In this document: piece after piece, positions 1-8,210 of the stretch
Layout of the letters: every line of letters begins with the position of its first letter
Numbering within the stretch: the stretch's first letter is position 1
Source: Rhodanobacter lindaniclasticus
GTDB taxonomy: Bacteria; Pseudomonadota; Gammaproteobacteria; Xanthomonadales; Rhodanobacteraceae
NCBI RefSeq assembly: GCF_004799035.1
Contig: NZ_MWIO01000008.1
Coordinates: 1 to 64,000, forward strand
Length of the DNA stretch: 64,000 nt
Reading direction: 5' to 3'
Notes under the pieces: generated by a model
The model's database searches: none
What the model saw: the letters and a program-made list of their open reading frames with translations, nothing else
Told to the model about the DNA's origin: nothing
Translations under genes and position numbers: made by a program

Positions 1-581
1 GCAGAATCGGGGTAGAACCCTGAATCGTCCGACCCGCGGTGGGCTTCCACCAGATAGGCGGCTCGCACGGAGGGCTCACGCTCGTAGAGACCGCGGAGCG
101 CCAGCACCAAGGCATCCGTCGGCACGGATGGTAGGCACACTCCGACCTGCTCATTCGTCCCCAGCGTTTCCCTAGAAAAGACGCCAAGCGGGCGGCCTTC
201 CAGGAGAGCGCCGATCTCCGGCGGATAGAACGTGAGCTGATCTCGGTTAGGGTTGAGTATCAGGGTTGCGCCGCGAGTCAGCTCAAAGAGCCGCCGCCCG
301 GCCATGGCCACGATTATGACCTTGCCTGCGGCTGCCACTACCTCTGCTTGTTCCCGATCACTGAAAAACGGCAACACCGTCTGTCCGTTGTCGGGCCTGA
401 TGAACTGAACGAACCGGATGCGATCGGGCGGCGTAGGTCCGGTGGGAACGTGCGCATACACCGTGGCCTCCATCAGTGCCTTATAGAAGCGCTGTTCGGC
501 ATCCATGATATCCGTGGGATTCGAGGCGGCCCTCGCCGCTTCAAGCAACGCGTCAAGTGGTGATCTGGCTATCTTGGGCAT
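1..581 (-). CDS. SseB family protein, C-terminus cut by window edge
   Basis: The reading frame is open from an ATG at 581 down to base 1 and continues past the edge, so the C-terminus is missing. The visible 193 residues begin MPKIARSPLDALLEAARAA. They contain an SseB-type core: an aromatic stretch (VLPFFSDREQAEVVAAAG, about residues 70-87), then a hydrophobic segment ending in an N-P-x-x-D type motif (LILNPNRDQLTFYPPEI). SseB-family domains are small mixed alpha/beta modules of unclear biochemical role. They were named from enhanced serine sensitivity in E. coli and occur as accessory genes near secretion systems and islands. No strong Shine-Dalgarno precedes this ATG. The neighbour on the same strand (677-1042) is 95 bp upstream, so the two could be co-transcribed. 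Family assignment is by pattern recognition only. Confidence 0.6.
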   Translation of the reverse strand, partial: MPKIARSPLDALLEAARAASNPTDIMDAEQRFYKALMEATVYAHVPTGPTPPDRIRFVQFIRPDNGQTVLPFFSDREQAEVVAAAGKVIIVAMAGRRLFELTRGATLILNPNRDQLTFYPPEIGALLEGRPLGVFSRETLGTNEQVGVCLPSVPTDALVLALRGLYEREPSVRAAYLVEAHRGSDDSGFYPDS

Positions 582-676
582 GCGACGTTCGACGAAAGTT
601 GGTTCGCGTCGGCGACGGGTGCGATCGGCACCCTACGAATTGTTCGACGCCGTATTGGCAGATCATTCCGACGAAG

Positions 677-1042
677 CTACCCGCCGGGTGGGCTCGTCAA
701 GCGCCGGCGTCTTTCGCGGTTCGCGCGAAAGACGTCCTCGAAGCGGTCAATGAAGTCGTGCGCCGCACCGCGGAAGCGTAGCGCGTCGGCAGGTAAAGAC
801 ACACCCAACTCGCGAGCGATGTCCATCGCGTACTTCACCTGGCTGTCGGTCGGCAGCTGCAGGTCGGGATCAAGGCATGCTGCGAGCGAATTCGCAAAAC
901 ATTCTGACAAGCGCTCAACAAATGCGAGGTCGAACTCGTCGTGGCAGGCCCGCTCACGCTGCACGCCAAGCGCCTCCCCGAGCCGATCGTCCATCGGCAC
1001 GGGGATGGACCACTGATCTTCGAACACCAGTTGCAGGAGCAT
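677..1042 (-). CDS. hypothetical protein, acidic, unknown function
   Basis: This is a 121-residue frame starting MLLQLVFEDQWSIPVPMDDR. I chose the ATG at 1042 because the minus strand carries AGGAAA seven bases upstream (1050-1055). An ATG at 1075 would add 11 residues but has no such site. The protein is rich in Asp, Glu and Leu, has no membrane segment, and ends in an Arg-rich tail. I do not recognise a family. It lies upstream of the SseB-like gene on the same strand and is divergent from the XRE regulator. The 126 bp between those starts carry tandem inverted repeats, so the regulator may control this gene too. Confidence 0.5.
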   Translation of the reverse strand: MLLQLVFEDQWSIPVPMDDRLGEALGVQRERACHDEFDLAFVERLSECFANSLAACLDPDLQLPTDSQVKYAMDIARELGVSLPADALRFRGAAHDFIDRFEDVFRANRERRRRLTSPPGG

Positions 1043-1095
1043 GGACTGGTTTCCTATCGGTCGTAGGGTGGCCAAACGCTGAGGCTATCAACAAA

Positions 1096-1145
1096 ACTAC
1101 GAATATCGTAGTATCGGTGACGCGGCAAAGCAACGAATCTCGTAG
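1096..1145. promoter_or_regulatory. tandem inverted-repeat operators between divergent genes
   Basis: A perfect inverted repeat, ACTACGA-ATA-TCGTAGT, lies at 1096-1112. A second, imperfect copy, AACGA-ATC-TCGTAG, lies at 1132-1145. The centres are about 34 bp apart, roughly three helical turns, so both sites would face the same side of the DNA. They sit in the short region between the minus-strand unknown gene (start 1042) and the XRE regulator (start 1169). The natural reading is a pair of operators for that regulator, giving autoregulation and possibly control of the divergent transcript. The repeats are seen directly; the regulator assignment is inference. Confidence 0.6.
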
Positions 1146-1168
1146 CGGCTATCTTCCACGAGAATTCC

Positions 1169-1486
1169 ATGTCGCGCCAAAGCGAACCGTCATCCATCTT
1201 CAGCAAGCGGCTGAGGCAAGCGCGTCAGGATGCCGGTCTATCCCAGAAGGATCTGGGCATCCTCGCCGGTCTGGACCCTTTCGTGGCTAGCACACGCATC
1301 AACCGATACGAGCAGGACGTCCATGCCCCGGATCAAGCGACGGCGAAGCGCCTGGCGAAAGCGCTTGGCGTGCCGCTGGCGTATCTCTACGCCGACAACG
1401 AACGGCTTGCTCGAATGATCCGTGCCTTCAGCGCGCTGGATGCCACTGAGCAAGATAGGCTTCTACAGGCCATTGAACACGCGTAA
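1169..1486 (+). CDS. XRE-family helix-turn-helix transcriptional regulator
   Basis: This 105-residue protein has a Cro/CI-type HTH at about residues 10-70: FSKRLRQARQDAGLSQKDLG, then the turn and recognition helix (RINRYEQDVHAPD) and LAKALGVPLAYLYAD. The C-terminal tail (RAFSALDATEQDRLLQAI) is a short helix typical of small phage- or island-borne repressors. No ligand or peptidase domain is present. Tandem inverted repeats lie 24-73 bp upstream of the start and are the likely operators. The lower GC of this stretch and the unfamiliar neighbours suggest accessory DNA. HTH identity is clear; the target genes are inferred. Confidence 0.85.
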   Translation: MSRQSEPSSIFSKRLRQARQDAGLSQKDLGILAGLDPFVASTRINRYEQDVHAPDQATAKRLAKALGVPLAYLYADNERLARMIRAFSALDATEQDRLLQAIEHA

Positions 1487-1728
1487 GTGCTCTCCCTTAG
1501 GCCTACTTGCCATTCAACAACCGGTCGAGAAAAGATGTGCGCTGCGGCGTTTTGTTTTGTTGCACCTCGTTCTTCTGTGGGCTGACGTAGTCCGCCAAGG
1601 ACAACACCCCTCCGAAGAGGGGCACCGGACGGCGTCATAGTCGATTCGGCGCGTTTTCGAGCCTATCGCCGCGCTTCGAAACTATCCACGGCGGATCGCA
1701 AGCCCAGCGCCGGGGATACTCGACTTCT

Positions 1729-2373
1729 TCACGAAAATTCTTGCCAATCGATCTCGACACGCGCTGGGAGCCAATAGATATCCTTAGCCATCATGCTTTC
1801 GATGCACTGGATGAGCAGGCCCACATCAGGGCGCACCCAATCAATCCGAGCAATAGACGGTAGTAGCGCGTACAGAGCCGCCAGGTGCTGACAAAGGCGA
1901 TCGTAGTCGAGACAAGCGAACGCTTCTCGAACCAGCGCCAATATCGCGATGAAGCCGAAAAAGTCACCACGCAGGGCGAGTGCCGCAGAATCCTCCCATT
2001 CCGTCGGCGAAGGTGCACCATCGTAGAGCATGATCCATCGTCTCTCGTTGTTGGGCTCCGTCACGAAAAATGGTGAGACCGTACCTCGAGCAGCGTTGGC
2101 GCTCAGACGGTTCGGCGTTAACAACGTCCCGACTGCGTGGACCCACTTCGTCCCAGGAATCGCCTGCTCGAATCGATTGACCCAGGTCTCGCTCACATAC
2201 CGCTTTCCGCGCCTCCACTCGCTCAATAGTGTTCGCTTCAAGCCATCGCCACTTTGAGGTGATGCGTAGGCGTCGAATCGGTCGATGAACGCGTCTATCT
2301 TGGTGTCACCTGACGCCTGCCAAGCGTGCCGCACCCAAAGTCGGGTTGCCAGGATGCGTAGTTCTGTCCTCAT
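1729..2373 (-). CDS. hypothetical protein of accessory island
   Basis: This 214-residue protein starts MRTELRILATRLWVRHAWQA. It is soluble, Trp-rich and has no recognisable catalytic motif. The middle (LLSEWRRGKRYVSETWVNRFEQAIPGT) resembles regions of poorly characterised island proteins that start with a small HTH-like segment, but I cannot assign a family. It stands alone on the minus strand between the XRE regulator and a small plus-strand HTH gene. The 240 bp between it and the XRE gene show nothing recognisable. It could be cargo of the neighbouring Tn7-like element if that element's left end lies beyond the window. Confidence 0.5.
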   Translation of the reverse strand: MRTELRILATRLWVRHAWQASGDTKIDAFIDRFDAYASPQSGDGLKRTLLSEWRRGKRYVSETWVNRFEQAIPGTKWVHAVGTLLTPNRLSANAARGTVSPFFVTEPNNERRWIMLYDGAPSPTEWEDSAALALRGDFFGFIAILALVREAFACLDYDRLCQHLAALYALLPSIARIDWVRPDVGLLIQCIESMMAKDIYWLPARVEIDWQEFS

Positions 2374-2541
2374 CGCGCCTGCGCGCCAATATCACTGAAG
2401 TGTCGTGAAGTCTAGACCAATGTTTTGCAATGCGCGATGCACACCAAATCACGGGTCTCGATCCGAGCACTAGCAAGCCCTACCGTTGGGCCGACGTGTG
2501 ACCAAGCACGCCCTACCAAGACTGCAGAAGACATTGCATAG

Positions 2542-2793
2542 ATGGCCACTCAGACAGAGCGCGAAGCGGATCTCCGCACCCGATTCGGTGACGTACTGAC
2601 ACTGACAGACTTGGCCGTGGTGCTGAGGTACTCCAGCGTTGGCGCCATCCGCAAATCAAATAGCCGTGGTCAGTTGCCTGTGCAGCTCGTCAAGATGACG
2701 GGACGGCGAGGATGGTTCGCAACCGCCGAGGCGGTCGCGGAATATTTAGCTTCGCTCGAAGAGGCGCGCAAGCAGTCAAACCAGCCTGACTAA
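2542..2793 (+). CDS. small MerR/excisionase-like DNA-binding protein
   Basis: This is an 83-residue protein. The segment FGDVLTLTDLAVVLRYSSVGAIRKSNSRG, followed by GWFATAEAVAEYLASLEEAR, matches the layout of winged-helix HTH_17 or excisionase-like domains: a first helix pair, an arginine-containing recognition helix, and a small wing. Such proteins are common in integrative elements, as excisionases or regulators of mobile genes. It is transcribed toward the tns operon but is separated from tnsA by about 550 bp. Function is inferred from fold pattern only. Confidence 0.45.
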   Translation: MATQTEREADLRTRFGDVLTLTDLAVVLRYSSVGAIRKSNSRGQLPVQLVKMTGRRGWFATAEAVAEYLASLEEARKQSNQPD

Positions 2794-3347
2794 CCGTCCC
2801 AACCCCCGAAGTCCTTAGCTCAAGCGCCTTGGTTGGGTTTCTACCCGCCCCGTAGATGCAGGAGGTCCCATCCGATGGATGCCTAGTCGATTTAGCCGCC
2901 AATCCCGCGCGCACAAAAAAGCCCACAGCGCGCCAACGCTACGGACTTTGATTTTGCTGGTACACGACTTGCCTGCAATTTAATGTGCGATCCCCTCCCT
3001 AGTCAAGCAACGGGCGCCCTTTCTTGGGCGGCCGCGGCTCCCCGCTGCCTGGTTTCGAACCAGGAAGTTGACTCACCCATTGGGAAAATTCGTGCCGCAA
3101 GAACTCCACGCATCTACACATCGTCGGCCTACCCAACTGCCGCGACGCGCTCCGTGGCGCCCACCGATCCTTCGTCGTAGCGGCTAGTCCTCGCTGCGCT
3201 AAAGCGCGCACCCCACCACCGACGCCTTCCATGACTGGGCTCATTGCCCAGCGGGCGCTCGTGTCTGGGACGCGCCTAACACCTCAGCCTGCACTCAATC
3301 GATCTGCCATCACCGGCAGGGTCGACGCATTCACTTGGAGAAAATTC
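2794..3347. other. long region without a convincing gene, upstream of tnsA
   Basis: About 550 bp separate the small HTH gene from tnsA. A minus-strand frame (2999-3244, about 81 residues, ending in a Pro/Lys-rich tail) exists but matches nothing I recognise. A perfect 17-bp inverted repeat, CCTGGTTTCGAACCAGG, lies at 3048-3064. It looks like a tRNA T-arm, but no tRNA body can be built around it. A weakly similar, inverted copy of the right-end repeat may lie near 3092-3106 (CGTGCCGCAAGAACT). This region is where the tnsA-proximal transposon end and the tns promoter would be expected, but I could not locate either with confidence. Confidence 0.35.
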
Positions 3348-4031
3348 ATGTCATCGGCTGTCCTTCCATTCGATCCGCGGGCCCTCACCGCAAGCGAACT
3401 CAGCAATGAGGATGTGTACATCACCTATTCGCCAAAGGCCGCACGTGCCGTCTCGCTTGTCGGCATTACCCGCCTGGCCTTTTTTCTCAAAAACGAGTTT
3501 GACCCGGCGGCGGAAGCCGTGGTCGAGCGACCACGCAGCCTCGAGCTGTATTCAGGCCGTACCGTGGAACTCGACTTTTGGACACTCGGGACCGACGGCC
3601 GCGAAACCTTTTGGGCAGTCCAAGGCATCGAGGAATGCGAACGTGTCCAGGACGGCCTCCAGCCCAAGGACGCCACCGTTTGGGATCAGGCCGCCCATCG
3701 AGCAGGCCTTTCACTACGTTTCGTCTTTGAGCACGACCTGCAGCATCGAGCGCAATCCATCGCCAATTACCTGCGCCTTCTACCCCACATCCAAGCAGCG
3801 CGACGCCGTGCCGAGGTTCCCTCCATTGCTGGGAGGGTGAAGGAGCTGTTCTCTCCGGTCGTGACCTCACTCTCCTTCCAGCAAATTGAAGGGTCGTTGA
3901 GCCAAATCCCGGCAGATGTAGTGCGTATGGCTACGTGCACCTTGCTGCACGAGGGTTGGCTGGGGTTTCAGAAGGAGTTGCCGCTCAGCAGCCACAGTCG
4001 CCTGACGCGGGGGGCGAATGATGGCTACTGA
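3348..4031 (+). CDS. tnsA: TnsA-like endonuclease subunit of Tn7-like transposase
   Basis: In Tn7, TnsA cuts the 5' ends of the transposon and so makes transposition cut-and-paste. I chose the start at 3348 (MSSAVLPFDPRALTASELSN), preceded by GGAG at 3337-3340; the frame is open further upstream but looks non-coding. The protein has 227 residues. A restriction-fold core is visible at residues 56-95: acidic residues, a central VELDFWTL (Asp76), and a following strand FWAVQ with Gln92. The Lys that normally follows the Gln in TnsA (Q-x-K) is not evident (Q-G-I), so nuclease activity is uncertain. The rest (HRAGLSLRFVFEHDLQ and an alpha-helical C-terminus) fits the TnsB/TnsC-interacting part. 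It overlaps tnsB by 14 bp. Identity rests on position, size and this core. Confidence 0.7.
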   Translation: MSSAVLPFDPRALTASELSNEDVYITYSPKAARAVSLVGITRLAFFLKNEFDPAAEAVVERPRSLELYSGRTVELDFWTLGTDGRETFWAVQGIEECERVQDGLQPKDATVWDQAAHRAGLSLRFVFEHDLQHRAQSIANYLRLLPHIQAARRRAEVPSIAGRVKELFSPVVTSLSFQQIEGSLSQIPADVVRMATCTLLHEGWLGFQKELPLSSHSRLTRGANDGY

Positions 4032-5892
4032 CGTCTCCGCTGCACAAATGGCGGATGCGCTCCATTGGAAGCGTCCGGATCAAAGGCTCGTCCTCGATCG
4101 CCATCAGGCGCAATTCCAGTCGCGCTGCGATGCCTTGCAGGCCTACATACTCGGCGCCTCGGTGCGTCACGCGGCGATAGACCACGGGGTCAACCGAGTG
4201 ACACTCACCAGCGTGATCGCGAAGGCCTTTTCGGTCTCCCCAGATGGAGGACTGTACGGCTATCGGGCGTGCCTGCCCTGGGGTGCGCGCCAAACCTCGG
4301 AGATGGTTGCTTCCGTTCCAACCCAGGGTGCGCCCTATGCGCTCAAGTCCCTGTTAAAAGTACTCCCCGAAGTCCGGGATCTGACCGGCGCTTTCATTGC
4401 GCCCCTGCCGCCCGGACGACTGCCGCCCTCGTTCTGCCGGTTGATGCGAGAGATTCGCGGAATCGTCTCGAAACGCTTCGGCAACAACTGTTGGCCGCTG
4501 GGCCAGAAAGACAAGGGAAGACGGGCGTTTGCTCGCTACATCAGGGGCATGCGCAAAGACGCGCTCGTTGCCGGCAACCTCGACGCAACGACTTTGCCTG
4601 AGCCCAAGATCCAGTCGCTCAGCCAACTGTTTCATCGCCAACCGTACGACCGCTGTGAATTTGATGCCCACTGCAAAGATGTGCACTTCATGCTGGAAGT
4701 GCCCAACGCACGCGGGGAACCCATCAAGCTCAAGATTTCGAAAGTCTGGGTTCTGGTTGTCGTTGAGGTCGACTCCTCCGCTGTGTTGGCGTGGAAGATC
4801 GTCTTCGGGCGCGGATACACCGCTCTCGATGTCGCTCAATGTTATGCATCCTCCCTGCGCCCGTGGACTCCAAGGGCGCTTTGTGTTCCCGATTTGAACT
4901 ACGAGCCGGGTGCGACCATGCCGCAGAACCTAGAGTTCGGGGCCATGAGTGGCCGGGTCACGGCGATGGACAACGCCTTGGCGCATAAGGCGAGCCTGCC
5001 CCTCGAAGCATGGGTGGGCAATTACGACGGCATCTTGCACTTGGGCAAACCGCACACGCCGGAGGGGAGGCCCGCGGTCGAGCACTTCTTCAACCGCCTG
5101 GAAATTGGTGCACTCCGCGATTTGCCCGGAGGCTACATCCCGACACGTCACCTCGGGAAAAAGGCCACGCCCGTATCCGAATGGCGAAGCACAGATCACC
5201 CCATCTCTTTCCAGGCACTGGAAGACGTCATGGACGTGATCATGACCAGCTACAACATCACGCCGTTGCCCGCTCGGCAAAATCGCAGTCCGATCGACAT
5301 CCTTCTCAACTACCCCAATACCCCGCATTTCTGGCCGTCACCGCCGCACAACGAACTGGATGCCAAGGCACTGACCTCTGAAATTCGTACCGTCAGGTTT
5401 CGCGGCTCCCAGCGCCACAATAAACCCGTCCATGTGCGTTTTATGGGTGTCGTTTATCGCCACCCTACTCTCGACAAGAACTGGGACCTGTTGGGTAGTA
5501 ACTACAAAGCCCAGATCGATCTCGAAGATTTGCGCACGCTGGTGCTCGTCGACAAATCGCTCAATCACGTGTGCACATTGACCGCGTCGTCGCCTTGGAA
5601 CATCCATCGCCACGACATCACCACGCGCCGTCGCATTCTCAAGCTGAGCCGGAGTGGCGAACTGGAAATCCGGGGCGTGCACAGCGCGATTTCCGCCTAC
5701 GCAGCCTTCACGCTCAAGAGCTGCCAAGAAGGCCGCGCGAACGCCGCTGATCAGATCGCTCGCCTGATGCAACTCACCACCAGTGGGGCGATAACCGTGT
5801 CGTTTTCCGACCCAGCCGCTCCTCAAGACGTGAAACCCTCCACGGAGACGCCGCTCACTGGCCGCGTTTCCTTTGACCACGTGAAGGACTGA
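4018..5892 (+). CDS. tnsB: TnsB/TniA-like DDE transposase
   Basis: This is the catalytic subunit that binds the transposon ends and joins the 3' ends to target DNA (RNase H-fold, Mu/TnsB family). It has 624 residues, within the family's usual range. The N-terminal 180 residues are helical DNA-binding domains. The catalytic triad is visible as Asp216 (CEFDAHCKD), Asp318 (VTAMDNALAHK) and Glu355 (AVEHFFNRLE), so it appears intact. The C-terminal beta-barrel (about 440-520, VRFRGSQRHNKPVHVRFMG) is typical of the Mu-transposase C-terminal domain. The start ATGATG at 4018/4021 lies inside tnsA, indicating translational coupling. The direct repeats at 9140-9330 are its probable binding sites. Confidence 0.9.
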   Translation: MMATDVSAAQMADALHWKRPDQRLVLDRHQAQFQSRCDALQAYILGASVRHAAIDHGVNRVTLTSVIAKAFSVSPDGGLYGYRACLPWGARQTSEMVASVPTQGAPYALKSLLKVLPEVRDLTGAFIAPLPPGRLPPSFCRLMREIRGIVSKRFGNNCWPLGQKDKGRRAFARYIRGMRKDALVAGNLDATTLPEPKIQSLSQLFHRQPYDRCEFDAHCKDVHFMLEVPNARGEPIKLKISKVWVLVVVEVDSSAVLAWKIVFGRGYTALDVAQCYASSLRPWTPRALCVPDLNYEPGATMPQNLEFGAMSGRVTAMDNALAHKASLPLEAWVGNYDGILHLGKPHTPEGRPAVEHFFNRLEIGALRDLPGGYIPTRHLGKKATPVSEWRSTDHPISFQALEDVMDVIMTSYNITPLPARQNRSPIDILLNYPNTPHFWPSPPHNELDAKALTSEIRTVRFRGSQRHNKPVHVRFMGVVYRHPTLDKNWDLLGSNYKAQIDLEDLRTLVLVDKSLNHVCTLTASSPWNIHRHDITTRRRILKLSRSGELEIRGVHSAISAYAAFTLKSCQEGRANAADQIARLMQLTTSGAITVSFSDPAAPQDVKPSTETPLTGRVSFDHVKD

Positions 5893-5895
5893 TCC

Positions 5896-6849
5896 ATGAG
5901 CACGCATCCCATGTTCAAAGATGAAGGGCGTCCCGAAGTCGCCACCCGGCCGGCGATTCTCCTGGCCGAGGCGATTTTGATCGCGCTGGAGGATGGCTAC
6001 CGAGGCATTCAAGTGGCCGGGCGGTCCGGAGACGGAAAATCCACCGCGTCCCGCTACCTTCGCTCGCACCCCAGTTGGCTCAAGCAGCCCACGCCGACCG
6101 CGTGGGTGAGCATGCCGCGGCGGAGTAACGGATCGGACAATGTCTTTTATAAGGTGATCCAAGGAGCGCTCAACCTTACGTCCCATCCACGGGCCGCAGC
6201 GATTGATCGCCTCTCTCACATCGTCGACCGGATCTCAGCCGAGTGCGAGCAGATGGCCGCCCGCCGATTCGTCCTGTTCATCGACGAAGCCCAGCGATTG
6301 AGCAAGGATGACTATGAGTACCTCGCCAATATAGACGACGGCGTAAGCCTGGACGGGTATCGGCTCTTCTGCGTGTTCGTCAACCAGTCGGATGACTCAT
6401 CGGCTGAAAAGGATAACCGGCGCTGCCAGATCGATGACATGCCGCCGCACGTTGTCCGCCGTTTCTTTATGGCGGATCACACCTTTCGTGGCTTGGTCGG
6501 CATTGCTGAAATTGCGGAAGCGCTGGGTCGCTACGACGCCATGGAACACGAGGGTGTCCCGTTTAGCGCGTACTTCGCGCCTCAGGCGTACGAAAAGGGA
6601 TGGCGCTTCGCCAGTGATGCACAGAAATTCGTGAAGGCCGTCGACGAGATCCGAAAGGAGGCCAATCTAAACGGCCAGAGTGACTTCCCGATGATGATTC
6701 TTGAACTGGCCGTCAAGCGCTTGCTGGTTCATATCGCAGGTGGCCAAGAGGCCTTTCGAGAGTTCTCCTACGAAAGCATCAAGGAGGCCATCACGCGCGC
6801 TGGCTACTTGAAATTGGAATTCTCTCGCGCGAGGCAGTTGCGCGGATGA
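5896..6849 (+). CDS. tnsC: TnsC/TniB-like AAA+ ATPase
   Basis: This is the transposition regulator that links the transposase to the target-site selector through ATP-dependent oligomerisation on DNA. It has 317 residues. The Walker A motif is GRSGDGKST (residues 42-50) and the Walker B is FVLFIDEAQRL (125-135), followed by a sensor-like region. The start lies three bases after the tnsB stop, and the end overlaps tniQ by four bases (ATGA). The AAA+ motifs are complete, so the protein should be active. The short length resembles TniB of Tn5053 more than the 555-residue TnsC of Tn7. Confidence 0.9.
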   Translation: MSTHPMFKDEGRPEVATRPAILLAEAILIALEDGYRGIQVAGRSGDGKSTASRYLRSHPSWLKQPTPTAWVSMPRRSNGSDNVFYKVIQGALNLTSHPRAAAIDRLSHIVDRISAECEQMAARRFVLFIDEAQRLSKDDYEYLANIDDGVSLDGYRLFCVFVNQSDDSSAEKDNRRCQIDDMPPHVVRRFFMADHTFRGLVGIAEIAEALGRYDAMEHEGVPFSAYFAPQAYEKGWRFASDAQKFVKAVDEIRKEANLNGQSDFPMMILELAVKRLLVHIAGGQEAFREFSYESIKEAITRAGYLKLEFSRARQLRG

Positions 6850-8210
6850 ATAGACACATTGCGGCACTTACCAAGATCCAAAGGCTTATCGGTGGCGATC
6901 TTGCACAGGTCCCCTACATCTCCTCTTTTGGGCGCGCCTACAGACTTTCACGGCTCAATGGCCTTTGGCTGACGCAATTGCCCGAAGTGCTCAAGACAAC
7001 TTCCACGATTCAAGCAGGGCTCTGCGGCGGAATCGTTCCATGGAAAGAGATGGACGGCTGGGAGGCATCGCTTTGGGGTCGGGAGCATGACCTTCTTCCG
7101 CACCATTGGGAGGACTGGCATCCCTTTAGCGACAAATCCGAGGCTCACGCAGACTTTCTGCGTGGCTGCCGCCAGTGTCTTGCGTATGGATTCCACACCA
7201 TGCTCCACCAGTTGCCGTGGATCGCGACCTGTCCGTGGCACGGAGACGGCCTTGTTAAAAATTGTACGTGTGGGCGCTCATTGCTACCGCACAAGGGGCG
7301 CAGTGCCGACTTCCGACTTCTTCACTGTCCTTGTGGGATTGATCACTACCAACGCAACAAAGCGCTACTCGGCATGCATCAGTGGCCGAAGGATCAGGTG
7401 ACTCGCGCGATTCACGAGTATCTCAACTCTACGGGTCGAACAAGAAAGACGACTCGCCTTCTTCCCGCGGGTCGCCTCTATAAGAGGGAGGACTACAGGT
7501 TTGTCTCACAAAATGCCTTTCCTCGGGGCAGCGACGAGCTTTGCGCCTCCTCTCCATTCGCACGGTCTGGGTTCGACGAACACTCTATCGGGCATGCGAC
7601 AAGCAACGAGGAAGTCGGAGCGATCCTGCGAACGTGGTGGCAGCCAACCTTCTTGCGACCAGGCCTCCCCTGTCCTGTCCTCAAGGAGCACTGCGATCAG
7701 GTCGTAGCGTACGGATTGGATGCCCGACGCCAGCTCGATGCGCTGAACTTCTCGGCGACCACTATTGAGGTGAGCTCGGCGAACATCTCTGTGCTTGGCT
7801 TTCCAATCCTGACAATCGACCCGGATCGGGTTCCTGCAGCTGCCGTCAACGCATCGGTCGCCAGCGCAAAAAGTGTCGGACGGCAGTTGCTACTTGCTGT
7901 CTATGCATCGCCGGAAGCAACCACGGGCGCGGATTGGCTAACACCGATGGATGAGCTCACATTGTGGGCGATGCAGTCGCGGTCAGCGAAGGTGCTTGCG
8001 CATGCCCTTTCGTATCTGACTTCGCTTTGTGCCATCGACAACATTCGCACCACAGTCGAGTACATCCGATCCGGGCGTGAGGAGCCCCACTTCGCACTGA
8101 TTCTTGGCCAGCCGATCGCGCTGGTTTCGTTCGACCCTACGCTGCATATCCGTATCGGCTACCAGCTTCCTGTAACCACCACGCAAGGAACCACCTATGA
8201 CTCTCTATGA
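6846..8210 (+). CDS. tniQ: TniQ/TnsD-family target-selection protein
   Basis: TniQ-family proteins recognise, or help recognise, the target site and recruit TnsC. This one has 454 residues. The N-terminal half carries the TniQ zinc-finger signature: C108-x2-C111, H117/H121, C129-x2-H132 and C140-x-C142, then further Cys at about 161/163. The C-terminal half lacks obvious motifs and may hold the site-specific DNA-binding region, as in TnsD. It overlaps tnsC by 4 bp at the start and the recombinase gene by 14 bp at the end. The target sequence cannot be read from the protein; the adjacent phage/dif remnant makes a Xer-related site a candidate. Confidence 0.85.
   Translation: MNRHIAALTKIQRLIGGDLAQVPYISSFGRAYRLSRLNGLWLTQLPEVLKTTSTIQAGLCGGIVPWKEMDGWEASLWGREHDLLPHHWEDWHPFSDKSEAHADFLRGCRQCLAYGFHTMLHQLPWIATCPWHGDGLVKNCTCGRSLLPHKGRSADFRLLHCPCGIDHYQRNKALLGMHQWPKDQVTRAIHEYLNSTGRTRKTTRLLPAGRLYKREDYRFVSQNAFPRGSDELCASSPFARSGFDEHSIGHATSNEEVGAILRTWWQPTFLRPGLPCPVLKEHCDQVVAYGLDARRQLDALNFSATTIEVSSANISVLGFPILTIDPDRVPAAAVNASVASAKSVGRQLLLAVYASPEATTGADWLTPMDELTLWAMQSRSAKVLAHALSYLTSLCAIDNIRTTVEYIRSGREEPHFALILGQPIALVSFDPTLHIRIGYQLPVTTTQGTTYDSL

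Noticed and set aside
3048-3064. CCTGGTTTCGAACCAGG looks like the T arm of a minus-strand tRNA
   Set aside because: No matching acceptor, D arm or anticodon arm can be formed with the upstream minus-strand sequence, so only a 17-bp inverted repeat is reported.
2999-3244. An 81-codon minus-strand frame upstream of tnsA
   Set aside because: It lacks a convincing ribosome-binding site and known family. It is kept only as a remark in the gap entry.
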